The position numbers and the translations under genes are program-made. Below the pieces are notes generated by a model. That model saw only the letters and a program-made list of their open reading frames with translations. It searched no databases and was not told the DNA's origin. A stretch of DNA of 64,000 nt from Erysipelotrichales bacterium. GTDB lineage: Bacteria; Bacillota_I; Bacilli_A; Acholeplasmatales; WRBM01. Shown here in pieces: positions 50,300-57,873 of this stretch. The stretch lies in the NCBI GenBank assembly GCA_009784525.1, contig WRBM01000006.1, forward strand, positions 1 through 64,000, in the 5' to 3' direction. The number at the start of each line of letters is the position of its first letter. Position 1 is the stretch's first letter.

Positions 50300-51880
50300 T
50301 CATTTGTCCGCAACTTTTGGCTGCGTTTCAAAATTTTCTATAATCTTTAATGCCGTATTTATTCCGTCTATCGCCGAACTCATGATTCCTCCAGCATAAC
50401 CAGATCCTTCACCACAAGGATAAATTCCAGCAATTGATGACTGATAATTTTCATCTCTTGTCAGTCTTACAGGTGAAGATGAGCGAGTCTCAACTCCTGA
50501 TAATAATGCATCATCATTTAAAAAACCTGGCAACTTCCGATTAAAGTCCTTTAATCCTTCTTTAATGCTTTCTGCAATAAAACTTGGATAAAAGTTTTTT
50601 AGCTCAGCTAAGTAATAACCCTTACTATAACTAGGTATAACTTTGTTCAGCTTTGCCGTTTTTCGATCATTAAGGAAATCATTAGCTAACTGCACAGGAA
50701 GTAAATAATTCTTAAAAGCTTTTTTCTCAATACACTTTTGGAAAAGAAAACCGTCTAAAGGATGATTACGATAATAATCAGAAACATTGATATTAACTAA
50801 AATGGCACTGTTAGAGTTACGACCGTCACGGTTTTTATAACTCATGCCGTTAATCACGAATTCATTTTCTTCTGAAGCGCTCATCACTAATTCGCCACCA
50901 GGACACATACAAAAAGTAAAAACACTGCGACCATTACTTAAATGAGTACTTAACTTATAAGTTGCAGGTGGTAAGCGGTAGGCCTCCTTGCCAAACTGCA
51001 AATAATCAATATCTTTTCTTAAATGCTCAATTCTATAACCCATCGCAAAATTTTTAGGCTCTACAAATAGCCCTTTATTATAAAGCATTTCAATAGTATC
51101 CTTGGCACTATGTCCGGTAGCCAGAATAATTTTATCAGCACTGATAACTTCTTCTTGACTGTTTTTCAGATAATGAACTCTGAAGTTATTTTTTTGTTTT
51201 TCAAAATTAGAAAATTTAGCTTTAAAGATGATTTCTCCACCAAGCCTAATGATTTCCTGACGAATATTTTTAACAACTTTTATCAGATAATCAGTACCAA
51301 TATGCGGAGTATAATCATAATAAATATCTTCTGGTGCGCCAAATTCAATTAAAGTCTTTAAGACAAAGCGCAAATAAGGACTTTTAATTCCTGTTGTTAG
51401 TTTGCCATCGGAAAATGTGCCTGCTCCGCCTTCACCATAAACAATATTGGATTCTTTATTAAATGTAGAATTCTCCTCAAAAAGTTTTAAATCTTCGATT
51501 CGCTCATCAACAGCGCATCCTCGTTCTAGAATTATCGGCTTTAAACCACTTTTAGCTAAAATTAAACCCGCAAACATACCAGCTGGCCCAAAACCAACAA
51601 TTACAACTTTAGCCGGACTTCCAATTCTCTTAACTTCGATGTCTTCTTTAAGTTCTCCAAGTAAAATATCACTTGATGTTTGGATAGAAACATTAGTTTC
51701 AACATAAAAATTATTGATAAAGCTAATATTCTTTTTATTACGGGCATCAATAGCTCTTCTGATTAACTTTAAAGAAATAAGTTCCTTATCCGAGATAGCT
51801 AATTTCTCTAATACCAATCTTTTTAAATCCGCATCACTTGTTTTTAGGTTAGTTCTGATATTATTAACAAAGTATCTCAT
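50300..51880 (-). CDS. FAD-dependent dehydrogenase (COG2509-type flavoprotein)
   Basis: This 526-residue flavoprotein has an N-terminal ~90-residue domain, then the FAD Rossmann motif VIVGFGPAGMFAGLILAKSG (near 92-111), GEGGAGTFSDGKLTTG, ATGHSAKD and CMCPGGELVMSASE (conserved Cys pair), and near the C-terminus GIYPCGEGSGYAGGIMSSAIDG (second FAD motif). Proteins of this group are widespread and uncharacterised; redox chemistry on an unknown substrate is expected. It overlaps the upstream flavoprotein gene by 4 bases. Confidence 0.9.
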   Translation of the reverse strand: MRYFVNNIRTNLKTSDADLKRLVLEKLAISDKELISLKLIRRAIDARNKKNISFINNFYVETNVSIQTSSDILLGELKEDIEVKRIGSPAKVVIVGFGPAGMFAGLILAKSGLKPIILERGCAVDERIEDLKLFEENSTFNKESNIVYGEGGAGTFSDGKLTTGIKSPYLRFVLKTLIEFGAPEDIYYDYTPHIGTDYLIKVVKNIRQEIIRLGGEIIFKAKFSNFEKQKNNFRVHYLKNSQEEVISADKIILATGHSAKDTIEMLYNKGLFVEPKNFAMGYRIEHLRKDIDYLQFGKEAYRLPPATYKLSTHLSNGRSVFTFCMCPGGELVMSASEENEFVINGMSYKNRDGRNSNSAILVNINVSDYYRNHPLDGFLFQKCIEKKAFKNYLLPVQLANDFLNDRKTAKLNKVIPSYSKGYYLAELKNFYPSFIAESIKEGLKDFNRKLPGFLNDDALLSGVETRSSSPVRLTRDENYQSSIAGIYPCGEGSGYAGGIMSSAIDGINTALKIIENFETQPKVADK

Positions 51881-53010
51881 ATAATTGCCTCCGCCGCAAT
51901 CAGACCTGATAAAAAGGCAAACATCAAATTATAACCACCACATAAGCCATCAACATCTAGTATTTCACCAGTCACAAAAAGTCCAGGAACTTTTTTTAAC
52001 ATCATAGTCTCTAAATCTATTTCCGTTAAGTCTAGGCCACCAACCGAAACCTGAGCCTCTTTGATGGGATAAAAATCAGCAATTTTGAAATTAGTTTCTG
52101 TAATGCTCCTTAAAATTCCTTTAGCCTCTAGATTTTGCGCTTTAAAGTAATTTAATAATTTTTCTGGTAAGATGCCTTGAAAATGTTTAGTTTTATTATA
52201 TATGTCACTAATCTCATTTAGTTTTCCAGCACTTAAATCCAGACTTAACTTAAAGCTATCAGGCTTTTTATTACTTCTGGCAATTACTGAAGCAATGTTC
52301 ATAATGACAATTCCCGATAAGCCATCATCTTTAAACTGTACCTCTCCTTGTTCTTCATAAAACTTTTCTTCATTAAACAATAACTTTACTTTAGCTTCAA
52401 GACGTAAACCAGAAAGTATTTTTGGGCTTTCAATTGTTTTTAAAGCCGAAAGACCTGGCAGGATTTTTTTAGTTTTAATTCCTAAAGATAAAAAGACGTT
52501 ATTTAAGACGTCTGAATTTTCATATTTAAAATAGCTTTTTCCGCCTGTCGCAATAATTAAATAATCAAAAAATTGCGTTGAGTCACCAACCTTCACAAAA
52601 AACTTATCCATTCTGCGCCCAAAATCAGTAACTGTCTGTGATAGCTTTATTTCTGTATTGTAATCTTTTAAAATGCCAGTTAAAAGCTGAACAACCATTT
52701 GCGCACTCTCAGAAAAAGGATAAAGCCTGCCATCATTATCTTCTTTGATAAGCAAGCCAATATCTTCTAGAAATTGTTGAAATTTATAGTTTTTTTCGCG
52801 GACTAATTTGGAAATTTCCAGTTTATTATAACTATAATCACTAATATATCTATTGCCTAAATTACAGCGGCCATTACCACTGACTTTAATCTTTTTTCCT
52901 AATGCATTTTCTTTTTCGATAATCGTTACTTTGATATCTGGTCTGCTAGTCTTAATTTTAAGTGCTGCAATAAGACCTGAAGCACCCCCGCCAATGATTC
53001 CTACTGTCAT
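51877..53010 (-). CDS. HI0933/YhiN family NAD(P)/FAD-dependent oxidoreductase
   Basis: This 377-residue protein begins with a GxGxxG FAD motif (IIGGGASGLIAAL, 4-16), then LGKKIKVSGNGRCNLGN (family motif with conserved Cys), TGGKSYFKY and GLFVTGEILDVDGLCGGYNLMFAFLSG at the end. It belongs to the HI0933/YhiN/BaiN group, FAD proteins of unclear chemistry (BaiN acts on bile acids in some gut bacteria). It is the middle gene of a three-gene operon, after DUF445 and before the COG2509 flavoprotein. Confidence 0.9.
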   Translation of the reverse strand: MTVGIIGGGASGLIAALKIKTSRPDIKVTIIEKENALGKKIKVSGNGRCNLGNRYISDYSYNKLEISKLVREKNYKFQQFLEDIGLLIKEDNDGRLYPFSESAQMVVQLLTGILKDYNTEIKLSQTVTDFGRRMDKFFVKVGDSTQFFDYLIIATGGKSYFKYENSDVLNNVFLSLGIKTKKILPGLSALKTIESPKILSGLRLEAKVKLLFNEEKFYEEQGEVQFKDDGLSGIVIMNIASVIARSNKKPDSFKLSLDLSAGKLNEISDIYNKTKHFQGILPEKLLNYFKAQNLEAKGILRSITETNFKIADFYPIKEAQVSVGGLDLTEIDLETMMLKKVPGLFVTGEILDVDGLCGGYNLMFAFLSGLIAAEAII

Positions 53011-53020
53011 AATTTTATCC

Positions 53021-53875
53021 TTATATAAGAAAAATATTTACTATTCCGATTATGCCGCCTAATACAGCCCCAAAATAAGTGATCATTTTCAATTCTTTAT
53101 TAATTATTTTTAATAATACTTTTTCAAATTCTGTGATATCAAGATCGTTCATTTCTTTCTCGATAATTTGTTTAATATTAATCTTGGAAAAAATGAAATC
53201 GGTAAATACAGTCATTAAGGTCGCATAAAAATTATCAATGATATGAGCATAATTTTCTGATAGTTTTTTAGTTACTGTATTAATTGGCTGGTTTTCCAAT
53301 TTCGACAATTCTGCCTTAAACATTTCTTTGACTTCATTAATACCATCTGTTTTAATATATTCAGTTAATTTCTCTTCAAAAAAGCCATTAAGGTTATTAA
53401 AGATTCCTCCTAGGAAACCTAACATTGGTCCAAGACTTTTGATAATTGATTCCGTAATCTTTTGATAGAATAAACCTTCATCAAATTTCTTTAGAATAAA
53501 GTTTCCAAATAATTCAGTCGCATAAACCTTAAAACTTTCAATCTTTTCATCTGTTACTTTTGCGTGCAGAATATCTTTTAAGACGAGATTCTCCGGAATA
53601 AAGTTTTCCAGATTTTTAACAAAGTTATTGATTTCATAATCAAACTTCAAATTCTTTTTGATTATTTCATCATTTAAAAACTTTTCCTCGATTGTTTCAG
53701 CTAGTGCGGCAGCGATCCGATGTCGGTTTTTAGGAATAATCCCCGGCGTAAATGGAATTCGCTTTTTAAATATATATATAGGTTTCCTTGGTCTGAAAAG
53801 CATTTTGATCGCTAGATAATTAGTTGAACCGGCAATAAAAGCCGAAACCAAAATTATCAGAATACTATTAAGCAT
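53021..53875 (-). CDS. DUF445 family membrane protein
   Basis: This ~284-residue protein starts with a membrane helix (about 2-18) and the motif STNYLAIKMLFRPRKPIYIFKKRIPFTPGIIPKNR, the signature of the DUF445 family, then a helical domain to ~255 and a final membrane helix (MITYFGAVLGGIIGIVNIFLI). The function is unknown. The ATG at 53875 fits GAGGG at 9 bases; an upstream TTG is too close to it. It is first in an operon with two flavoproteins. Confidence 0.88.
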   Translation of the reverse strand: MLNSILIILVSAFIAGSTNYLAIKMLFRPRKPIYIFKKRIPFTPGIIPKNRHRIAAALAETIEEKFLNDEIIKKNLKFDYEINNFVKNLENFIPENLVLKDILHAKVTDEKIESFKVYATELFGNFILKKFDEGLFYQKITESIIKSLGPMLGFLGGIFNNLNGFFEEKLTEYIKTDGINEVKEMFKAELSKLENQPINTVTKKLSENYAHIIDNFYATLMTVFTDFIFSKINIKQIIEKEMNDLDITEFEKVLLKIINKELKMITYFGAVLGGIIGIVNIFLI

Positions 53876-53897
53876 AAACAATCGCCCTCTATTACTT

Positions 53898-53906
53898 ATT
53901 ATATCA
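53898..53906 (-). promoter_or_regulatory. Extended -10 promoter for the DUF445/flavoprotein operon
   Basis: TGATATAAT on the minus strand, about 25 bases before the DUF445 ATG. It lies in the divergent region shared with the MntR-like gene. Confidence 0.55.
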
Positions 53907-54057
53907 CAAACAGCCTATTATGAAACCTATTTGCTGTTAAATGTCCTTAAAAGTTTTAATTTTTAGCTAAATAATTATCTCTGTAAGTCAAATTGACCTG
54001 TGTTTTTCCTATTTCTCATAATTTCTTTGTTTTTGAATATATTGAATTAAGTAAGTA

Positions 54058-54073
54058 ATTAGTCATAACTAAT
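54058..54073 (+). promoter_or_regulatory. Palindrome ATTAGT-N4-ACTAAT before the MntR-like gene (likely operator)
   Basis: A perfect 6+6 palindrome lies 20 bases before the ATG of the metalloregulator. DtxR/MntR-family sites are palindromes of this size, so it is a likely autoregulatory operator. No strong promoter hexamers were seen; the AT-rich run upstream (TTGTTT, TTGAAT) could serve. Confidence 0.6.
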
Positions 54074-54092
54074 CCAAAAGGGGAAATAAAAC

Positions 54093-54521
54093 ATGGAAAA
54101 TAATGCTTTTAAAAAAACATTTAGAGAGCACGTCAAAGAAACCTCTTATCTTTCCTACAATGAAGAAGATTATTTAGAAGCTATCTTTAATCTTATTCAA
54201 GATAATCGACCACTGACAAATAAAGAGTTAGCCGATTACTTAAACATTTCCAGACCTTCTGTTACTCATATGATTAACAGACTTCAAAAAAAAGAAATTC
54301 TTATCAAAAACGATAATATCATTTATCTTTCTGAAACAGGTTTTAAAATTGGTGCTTTTTTAGCTGAGCGTCATAAAGAAACCGAAAAATTTTTAAGTCT
54401 AATTGGTATTCAGGATAAAAAACTAGAAAAAGCAGAAAAGCTTGAGCATGTACTTGATAAAGAACTCTTAGAAAGAATCAAAAAATTAAATGCTTTTCTG
54501 GAAACCTCTGCTTATGAATAA
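54093..54521 (+). CDS. MntR/DtxR family metal-dependent transcriptional regulator
   Basis: This 142-residue regulator (the usual length for MntR) has a winged helix-turn-helix at ~26-70 (ELADYLNISRPSVTHMINRLQKK) and a helical dimerisation domain. The manganese ligands of B. subtilis MntR line up: Asp and Glu in EEDYLEAIF, His in AERHKETEKFL, and Glu, Glu, His in KAEKLEHVL. The Met and Cys ligands of iron-type DtxR are absent, so Mn2+ (possibly also Fe2+) is the likely effector. It is one of two plus-strand genes and overlaps the next gene by 8 bases. Confidence 0.92.
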   Translation: MENNAFKKTFREHVKETSYLSYNEEDYLEAIFNLIQDNRPLTNKELADYLNISRPSVTHMINRLQKKEILIKNDNIIYLSETGFKIGAFLAERHKETEKFLSLIGIQDKKLEKAEKLEHVLDKELLERIKKLNAFLETSAYE

Positions 54522-54681
54522 AAATATATGTGATTTATGCAATAAAAACGATGCAAGCATTCAATTAGATTTAGAGGCCATTTGCGATGATTGTTTTAAT
54601 GAGTTTGGCAAAGAGTGCTCTAGATGTGAAAAAAAGCTAATACAGGCAGAAACATGTGAATGCCTAGGGGATTTAATTTAA
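54514..54681 (+). CDS. Small eight-cysteine protein overlapping the MntR-like gene
   Basis: This 55-residue protein has cysteines at 6, 9, 24, 27, 35, 38, 48 and 50: three CxxC pairs (CDLC, CDDC, CSRC) and a final CEC. The first two pairs fit a zinc ribbon. The rest is acidic. The ATG at 54514 overlaps the mntR stop (TATGAATAA), so it is coupled to the regulator; a longer start 24 bases upstream lies deep in the regulator gene. No family was recognised. A role in metal handling is suggested only by context. Confidence 0.75.
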   Translation: MNKNICDLCNKNDASIQLDLEAICDDCFNEFGKECSRCEKKLIQAETCECLGDLI

Positions 54682-54682
54682 T

Positions 54683-55984
54683 TTAAAAGTCCATCGAGTC
54701 TTCTTCCAACAAAAATTGTTCAATACCGATATATAGTATCCCTTTCTCATCATGCCAGGGAATAATATCATCTTTTACAACGATGATTTTTTTGAACGAG
54801 TCGTCTATACGATATAAGGAATTAGTTTCTTGCCTTCTTTTCTTCTCATCTGAAACCGAAAGTGCTGATTGAAGATAATAACGTTTATTGCTTTTATTAG
54901 CTAAAAAATCCACTTCAAGTTGTGATCGTTGACTTAATCCATTTATATTTTTGTGATTATACTCGACAACACCAACATCAATACTAAAACCTCGCGCAAC
55001 AAGTTCATTATAGACTATATTTTCCATAATGTGATTCTCTTCCTGTTGGCGAAAATTCAATCGTGCATTTCGTAATCCGACATCCGCAAAATAATATTTC
55101 AAAGGAGTATTAATATATTTTTTACCTTTTATGTCGTATCTATATGATTTTAAAATAAGAAATGCATCAATAAAGTAATCTAAATAGTTATTGATTGTTG
55201 TTGAAGCTATATTTAATCGCTTAATGCTTTTAAAAGTATTAGAAAGTTTAGTGGGGTTTGTTAGTGAGCCAATTGATGATGATATAACATTTAAAAGCTC
55301 TTCTAATATCTCACTGTCTCTTGTGATTTTATGTCTTTCAATAATATCCGTAATATATGTTTTGGTTATAAGATCTTTAAGATATTTGCTTTTTTCTGCA
55401 TGAGTTTGCTTAAACAAAACTGCAGGCATTCCACCATAAGTAAAGTATTCTTTCCATGCATTTCGTTTATCGCCGATATAGGCTTTATAGAACTCCTTGA
55501 AAGTTAAAGGATTAACTTTGATTTCATCGCCTCTATCTTTAAATTCTGTTAAAATATCAGATGAGAGCATTTTTGAATTACTGCCAGTCACATATAAATC
55601 AACATTTTTGATTTTCATTATCCCTAAAAGAACATCAACAAAGCCAATCTTGGCATCTTGATTATCAATATAAGGATTTTGCATTTCGACAACTTTTTGA
55701 ATTTCATCAAGAAAAACATAATACATTACATTTTTATCAGAAGTTTGCTCTCTGATTTTTTTGTCAAGTTCCAAAGGATTTCTATATCTTGCATTTCCCG
55801 CTTCATCTAGTGCTATTTCAATAATGTGCTTATCACTAACATTTTCTGATATTAAATAATCGCGATAAAGGCGAAAAAGCAGAAATGACTTTCCACTTCT
55901 ACGCATACCAGTAATGACTTTGATAAAACCATTATTTTTTTTATTTTTTAGCTTTTCCAAATACATTGGTCTTTCAATTATCAT
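54683..55984 (-). CDS. AAA_14 / DUF4143 family ATPase
   Basis: This 433-residue ATPase begins ERPMYLEKLKN and has Walker A GMRRSGKSF (26-34), Walker B VFLDEIQKV (near 93-101), TGSNSKML (sensor) and the DUF4143 half with FKEFYKAY, YFTYGGMP and LSYRYDIKGKK-like runs. The C-terminal region (SQLEVDFLANK ... YYLQSALSVSD) has the D-x-x-x-Q pattern of a PD-(D/E)xK fold. It is a paralogue of the gene at 3849-5117 but of a different subgroup (Walker A GMRRSGKS). It ends one base from the cysteine-rich gene's stop, on the opposite strand, with no terminator in between. Confidence 0.9.
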   Translation of the reverse strand: MIIERPMYLEKLKNKKNNGFIKVITGMRRSGKSFLLFRLYRDYLISENVSDKHIIEIALDEAGNARYRNPLELDKKIREQTSDKNVMYYVFLDEIQKVVEMQNPYIDNQDAKIGFVDVLLGIMKIKNVDLYVTGSNSKMLSSDILTEFKDRGDEIKVNPLTFKEFYKAYIGDKRNAWKEYFTYGGMPAVLFKQTHAEKSKYLKDLITKTYITDIIERHKITRDSEILEELLNVISSSIGSLTNPTKLSNTFKSIKRLNIASTTINNYLDYFIDAFLILKSYRYDIKGKKYINTPLKYYFADVGLRNARLNFRQQEENHIMENIVYNELVARGFSIDVGVVEYNHKNINGLSQRSQLEVDFLANKSNKRYYLQSALSVSDEKKRRQETNSLYRIDDSFKKIIVVKDDIIPWHDEKGILYIGIEQFLLEEDSMDF

Positions 55985-55998
55985 ATAGTCCTCCTAAC

Positions 55999-56022
55999 AA
56001 AAATGCGGATATACGCATTTTT
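55999..56022 (-). promoter_or_regulatory. 9-bp hairpin with T run in the leader of the AAA_14 gene
   Basis: AAAAATGCG (55999-56007) and CGCATTTTT (56014-56022) form a perfect 9-bp stem with a 6-base loop. On the transcript it is GC-poor but followed by U, starting ~12 bases after the -10 and ending just before the ribosome site (AGGAGG). It could act as an attenuator, translational block or operator. Confidence 0.65.
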
Positions 56023-56033
56023 ATTACGAGCTA

Positions 56034-56062
56034 ATTATATCACGCGAATTTATTAAAGTCAA
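56034..56062 (-). promoter_or_regulatory. Strong promoter for the AAA_14 gene
   Basis: TTGACT (56057-56062) and TATAAT with TG extension (56034-56039) are 17 bases apart on the minus strand. Confidence 0.8.
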
Positions 56063-56104
56063 TGTTTTTTAAATTAAACCCAAGCATTAATGATGAAAAC
56101 TTTA

Positions 56105-56746
56105 TTAAAATTTATCGATAATTTTTAATTTAACTATATATCCATAAATAACTGATGTTAGAATAATCAGATGAAAATAAACAAGATAACTTCTAATTGG
56201 GATTATAACTCTATGACCAAAACGAACAAAAGATATTCCTAAGAATATAAACATTAAACAAAATATTATGAACATGACTATTGTTAGTAACAATCTATCT
56301 TTTCTTAAATAAACGAAAATCAGATCAACTACCGCTAACAATATAATAATTCCCGCAACTACAAAAGTTACAATATCTTTATAGGACATAATTATATTAC
56401 TATTACCGAGCACATCAAATAGTGATAATGCAAAAAGATACATAACTAATCCTGATAACAGGATAAGAATATGAAGCATTAGTAGCGGCAATCTTAAATT
56501 TAAAACATAATAATTTGTACTTTTAAATAGTGAGTTTTTTAGGCTCTCTTTGTTATTTTTAATTAAATCATCAAGTGATATGCCATAAAATTCAGCTAAT
56601 ACATTTAAGGCTACAATATCTGGTAAGCATTCACCACGTTCCCACTTAGAGATAACTTTGTCACTATAATTAATCTTTTTGGCAAGCTCAACTTGCGTCA
56701 AATCAGCATTTCTTCTTAATTCAATTAGTTTATTTCTGATATCCAT
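56105..56746 (-). CDS. XRE family regulator with membrane helices
   Basis: This 213-residue protein has an N-terminal Xre/Cro helix-turn-helix (LIELRRNADLTQVELAKKINYSDKVISKWERGE, about 6-38), a short linker and four or five membrane helices from ~78 to ~205. Such membrane-bound XRE regulators occur in Bacillota and are thought to respond to envelope or membrane state. The ATG at 56746 was chosen because GGAGG lies 8 bases upstream, rather than the TTG at 56752. Its promoter and a perfect palindrome upstream (56839-56854) suggest autoregulation. Confidence 0.85.
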   Translation of the reverse strand: MDIRNKLIELRRNADLTQVELAKKINYSDKVISKWERGECLPDIVALNVLAEFYGISLDDLIKNNKESLKNSLFKSTNYYVLNLRLPLLMLHILILLSGLVMYLFALSLFDVLGNSNIIMSYKDIVTFVVAGIIILLAVVDLIFVYLRKDRLLLTIVMFIIFCLMFIFLGISFVRFGHRVIIPIRSYLVYFHLIILTSVIYGYIVKLKIIDKF

Positions 56747-56766
56747 TTTCAAATCCTCCTATATTT

Positions 56767-56795
56767 AGTTTAGCAAAAAAATGAAGACAATGCAA
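56767..56795 (-). promoter_or_regulatory. Promoter for the XRE membrane regulator
   Basis: TTGCAT (56790-56795) and TAAACT (56767-56772) on the minus strand are 17 bases apart. Confidence 0.65.
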
Positions 56796-56838
56796 TACAA
56801 AAGCATCTCGAATTTATTGAGAAACCTAACTCTATATT

Positions 56839-56854
56839 CTGTAGAATTCTACAG
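56839..56854. promoter_or_regulatory. Perfect 16-bp palindrome CTGTAGAATTCTACAG
   Basis: This lies 44 bases upstream of the -35 of the XRE gene and a few bases from the terminator of the TVP38 gene. An extra half site TGTAG is nearby (56856-56860). It is a good candidate operator, perhaps for the XRE regulator itself. Confidence 0.6.
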
Positions 56855-56861
56855 GATGTAG

Positions 56862-56895
56862 AAAAAAGTCGCTAACCATTACTTAGGCAAGCGAC
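56862..56895 (-). terminator. Terminator of the TVP38-family gene
   Basis: A stem GTCGCT / AGCGAC (56868-56873 and 56890-56895) with a partly paired loop is followed by six T on the minus strand, about 20 bases past the stop at 56915. Confidence 0.8.
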
Positions 56896-56914
56896 CTTTT
56901 ATTGAGAAATTAGT

Positions 56915-57853
56915 TTAGGCACTTTCTCTACTTTCGACTTCAATCATATAATCAGCTTTTACTTTTTTATATTCTTTACCGAGGATTGTTTTTTTGAAAA
57001 TTTTAATCAATAACTTATGATATTGGATTAAGGCAATAAATACTAAAACAACTCCCGTCACAAAAAATATCTGATTCATTAGTATTTGAGTTGAAAATAA
57101 ATTGTAATAATATTCGATCAAATAGCCATCAGCACAATAAAAAAGCGCCCGGCCAAAACCCATATAATTCCAAAAATCGAGAAAAACGCCATCAATGAAT
57201 TGATATTGCAGCCAAATTACTACTGACTCAATTGGTCTAAATATCACAACAATTAAAATAAAATGCAGAGGTTTCATTTTGATAGTTCCGCAAAACATAC
57301 ATAATAAATCATTTGGCATAAAAGGTACTAAAAATAACCAAGGAATAACTTTTGTTCCATATAAAGATATTTTAGCAAGCCGCTTCTCAACTTTTTCTTT
57401 ACCGAAGATCCAATACATCAACTTACTACCGCCAAACCAGCCAATCATATAAAGAATTATCGCTGTAATAAGTTTGGCAATAATCACAACGAATATTCCT
57501 ATCCAAACAGTCGGAAAGATTGTAAATCCTAAAATAGTAAATACGGTAGTAGTTCCGGGAATAAAACTTAAGAATACTGCGGCTACTACATACATCGACA
57601 CAAAGATTGCGGCTACCCCTATTATTGTGCCCCCGGCCAATCTTTCTTCCATCGAAGCTTGACTTCCTTCTCCGACTAACCCTAAAGAGTTTAATACGAA
57701 CCAAACACCAATCGAAAAGCCAATAGCGATAGCTAATGCAATCAACATTTTTATAGTTTGCGGTTTCTTAAAAAAATTCACAAAACCATTCACAACCACT
57801 TTAAAAGAAAGCGCAGGTTTTTTATTGTTTATTTCATTTTCGTTATTTTCCAT
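56915..57853 (-). CDS. TVP38/TMEM64 (VTT/SNARE-associated) family membrane protein
   Basis: This 312-residue protein has a first helix at ~37-58, then the VTT domain (~80-235) with the conserved core AVFLSFIPGTTTVFTILGFTIFPTVWIGIF and GGSKLMYWIFGKEKVEKRLAKISLYGTKVIPWLFLVPFMPNDLLCMFCG, where the PxFMPNDLL-type motif matches the DedA/TVP38 re-entrant loop. A last helix is at ~265-283. Relatives act as lipid scramblases or membrane homeostasis proteins. It follows the 498-residue protein gene (20 bases between stop and start). Confidence 0.9.
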   Translation of the reverse strand: MENNENEINNKKPALSFKVVVNGFVNFFKKPQTIKMLIALAIAIGFSIGVWFVLNSLGLVGEGSQASMEERLAGGTIIGVAAIFVSMYVVAAVFLSFIPGTTTVFTILGFTIFPTVWIGIFVVIIAKLITAIILYMIGWFGGSKLMYWIFGKEKVEKRLAKISLYGTKVIPWLFLVPFMPNDLLCMFCGTIKMKPLHFILIVVIFRPIESVVIWLQYQFIDGVFLDFWNYMGFGRALFYCADGYLIEYYYNLFSTQILMNQIFFVTGVVLVFIALIQYHKLLIKIFKKTILGKEYKKVKADYMIEVESRESA

Positions 57854-57873
57854 GCTTTAAATCCTCTTTTTCA

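Noticed and set aside
57426-57704. 92-codon minus-strand open frame inside the TVP38 gene
   Set aside because: It lies in another frame within a well-supported membrane-protein gene, starts without a ribosome site and has an implausible Arg/Ser/Tyr-rich composition.
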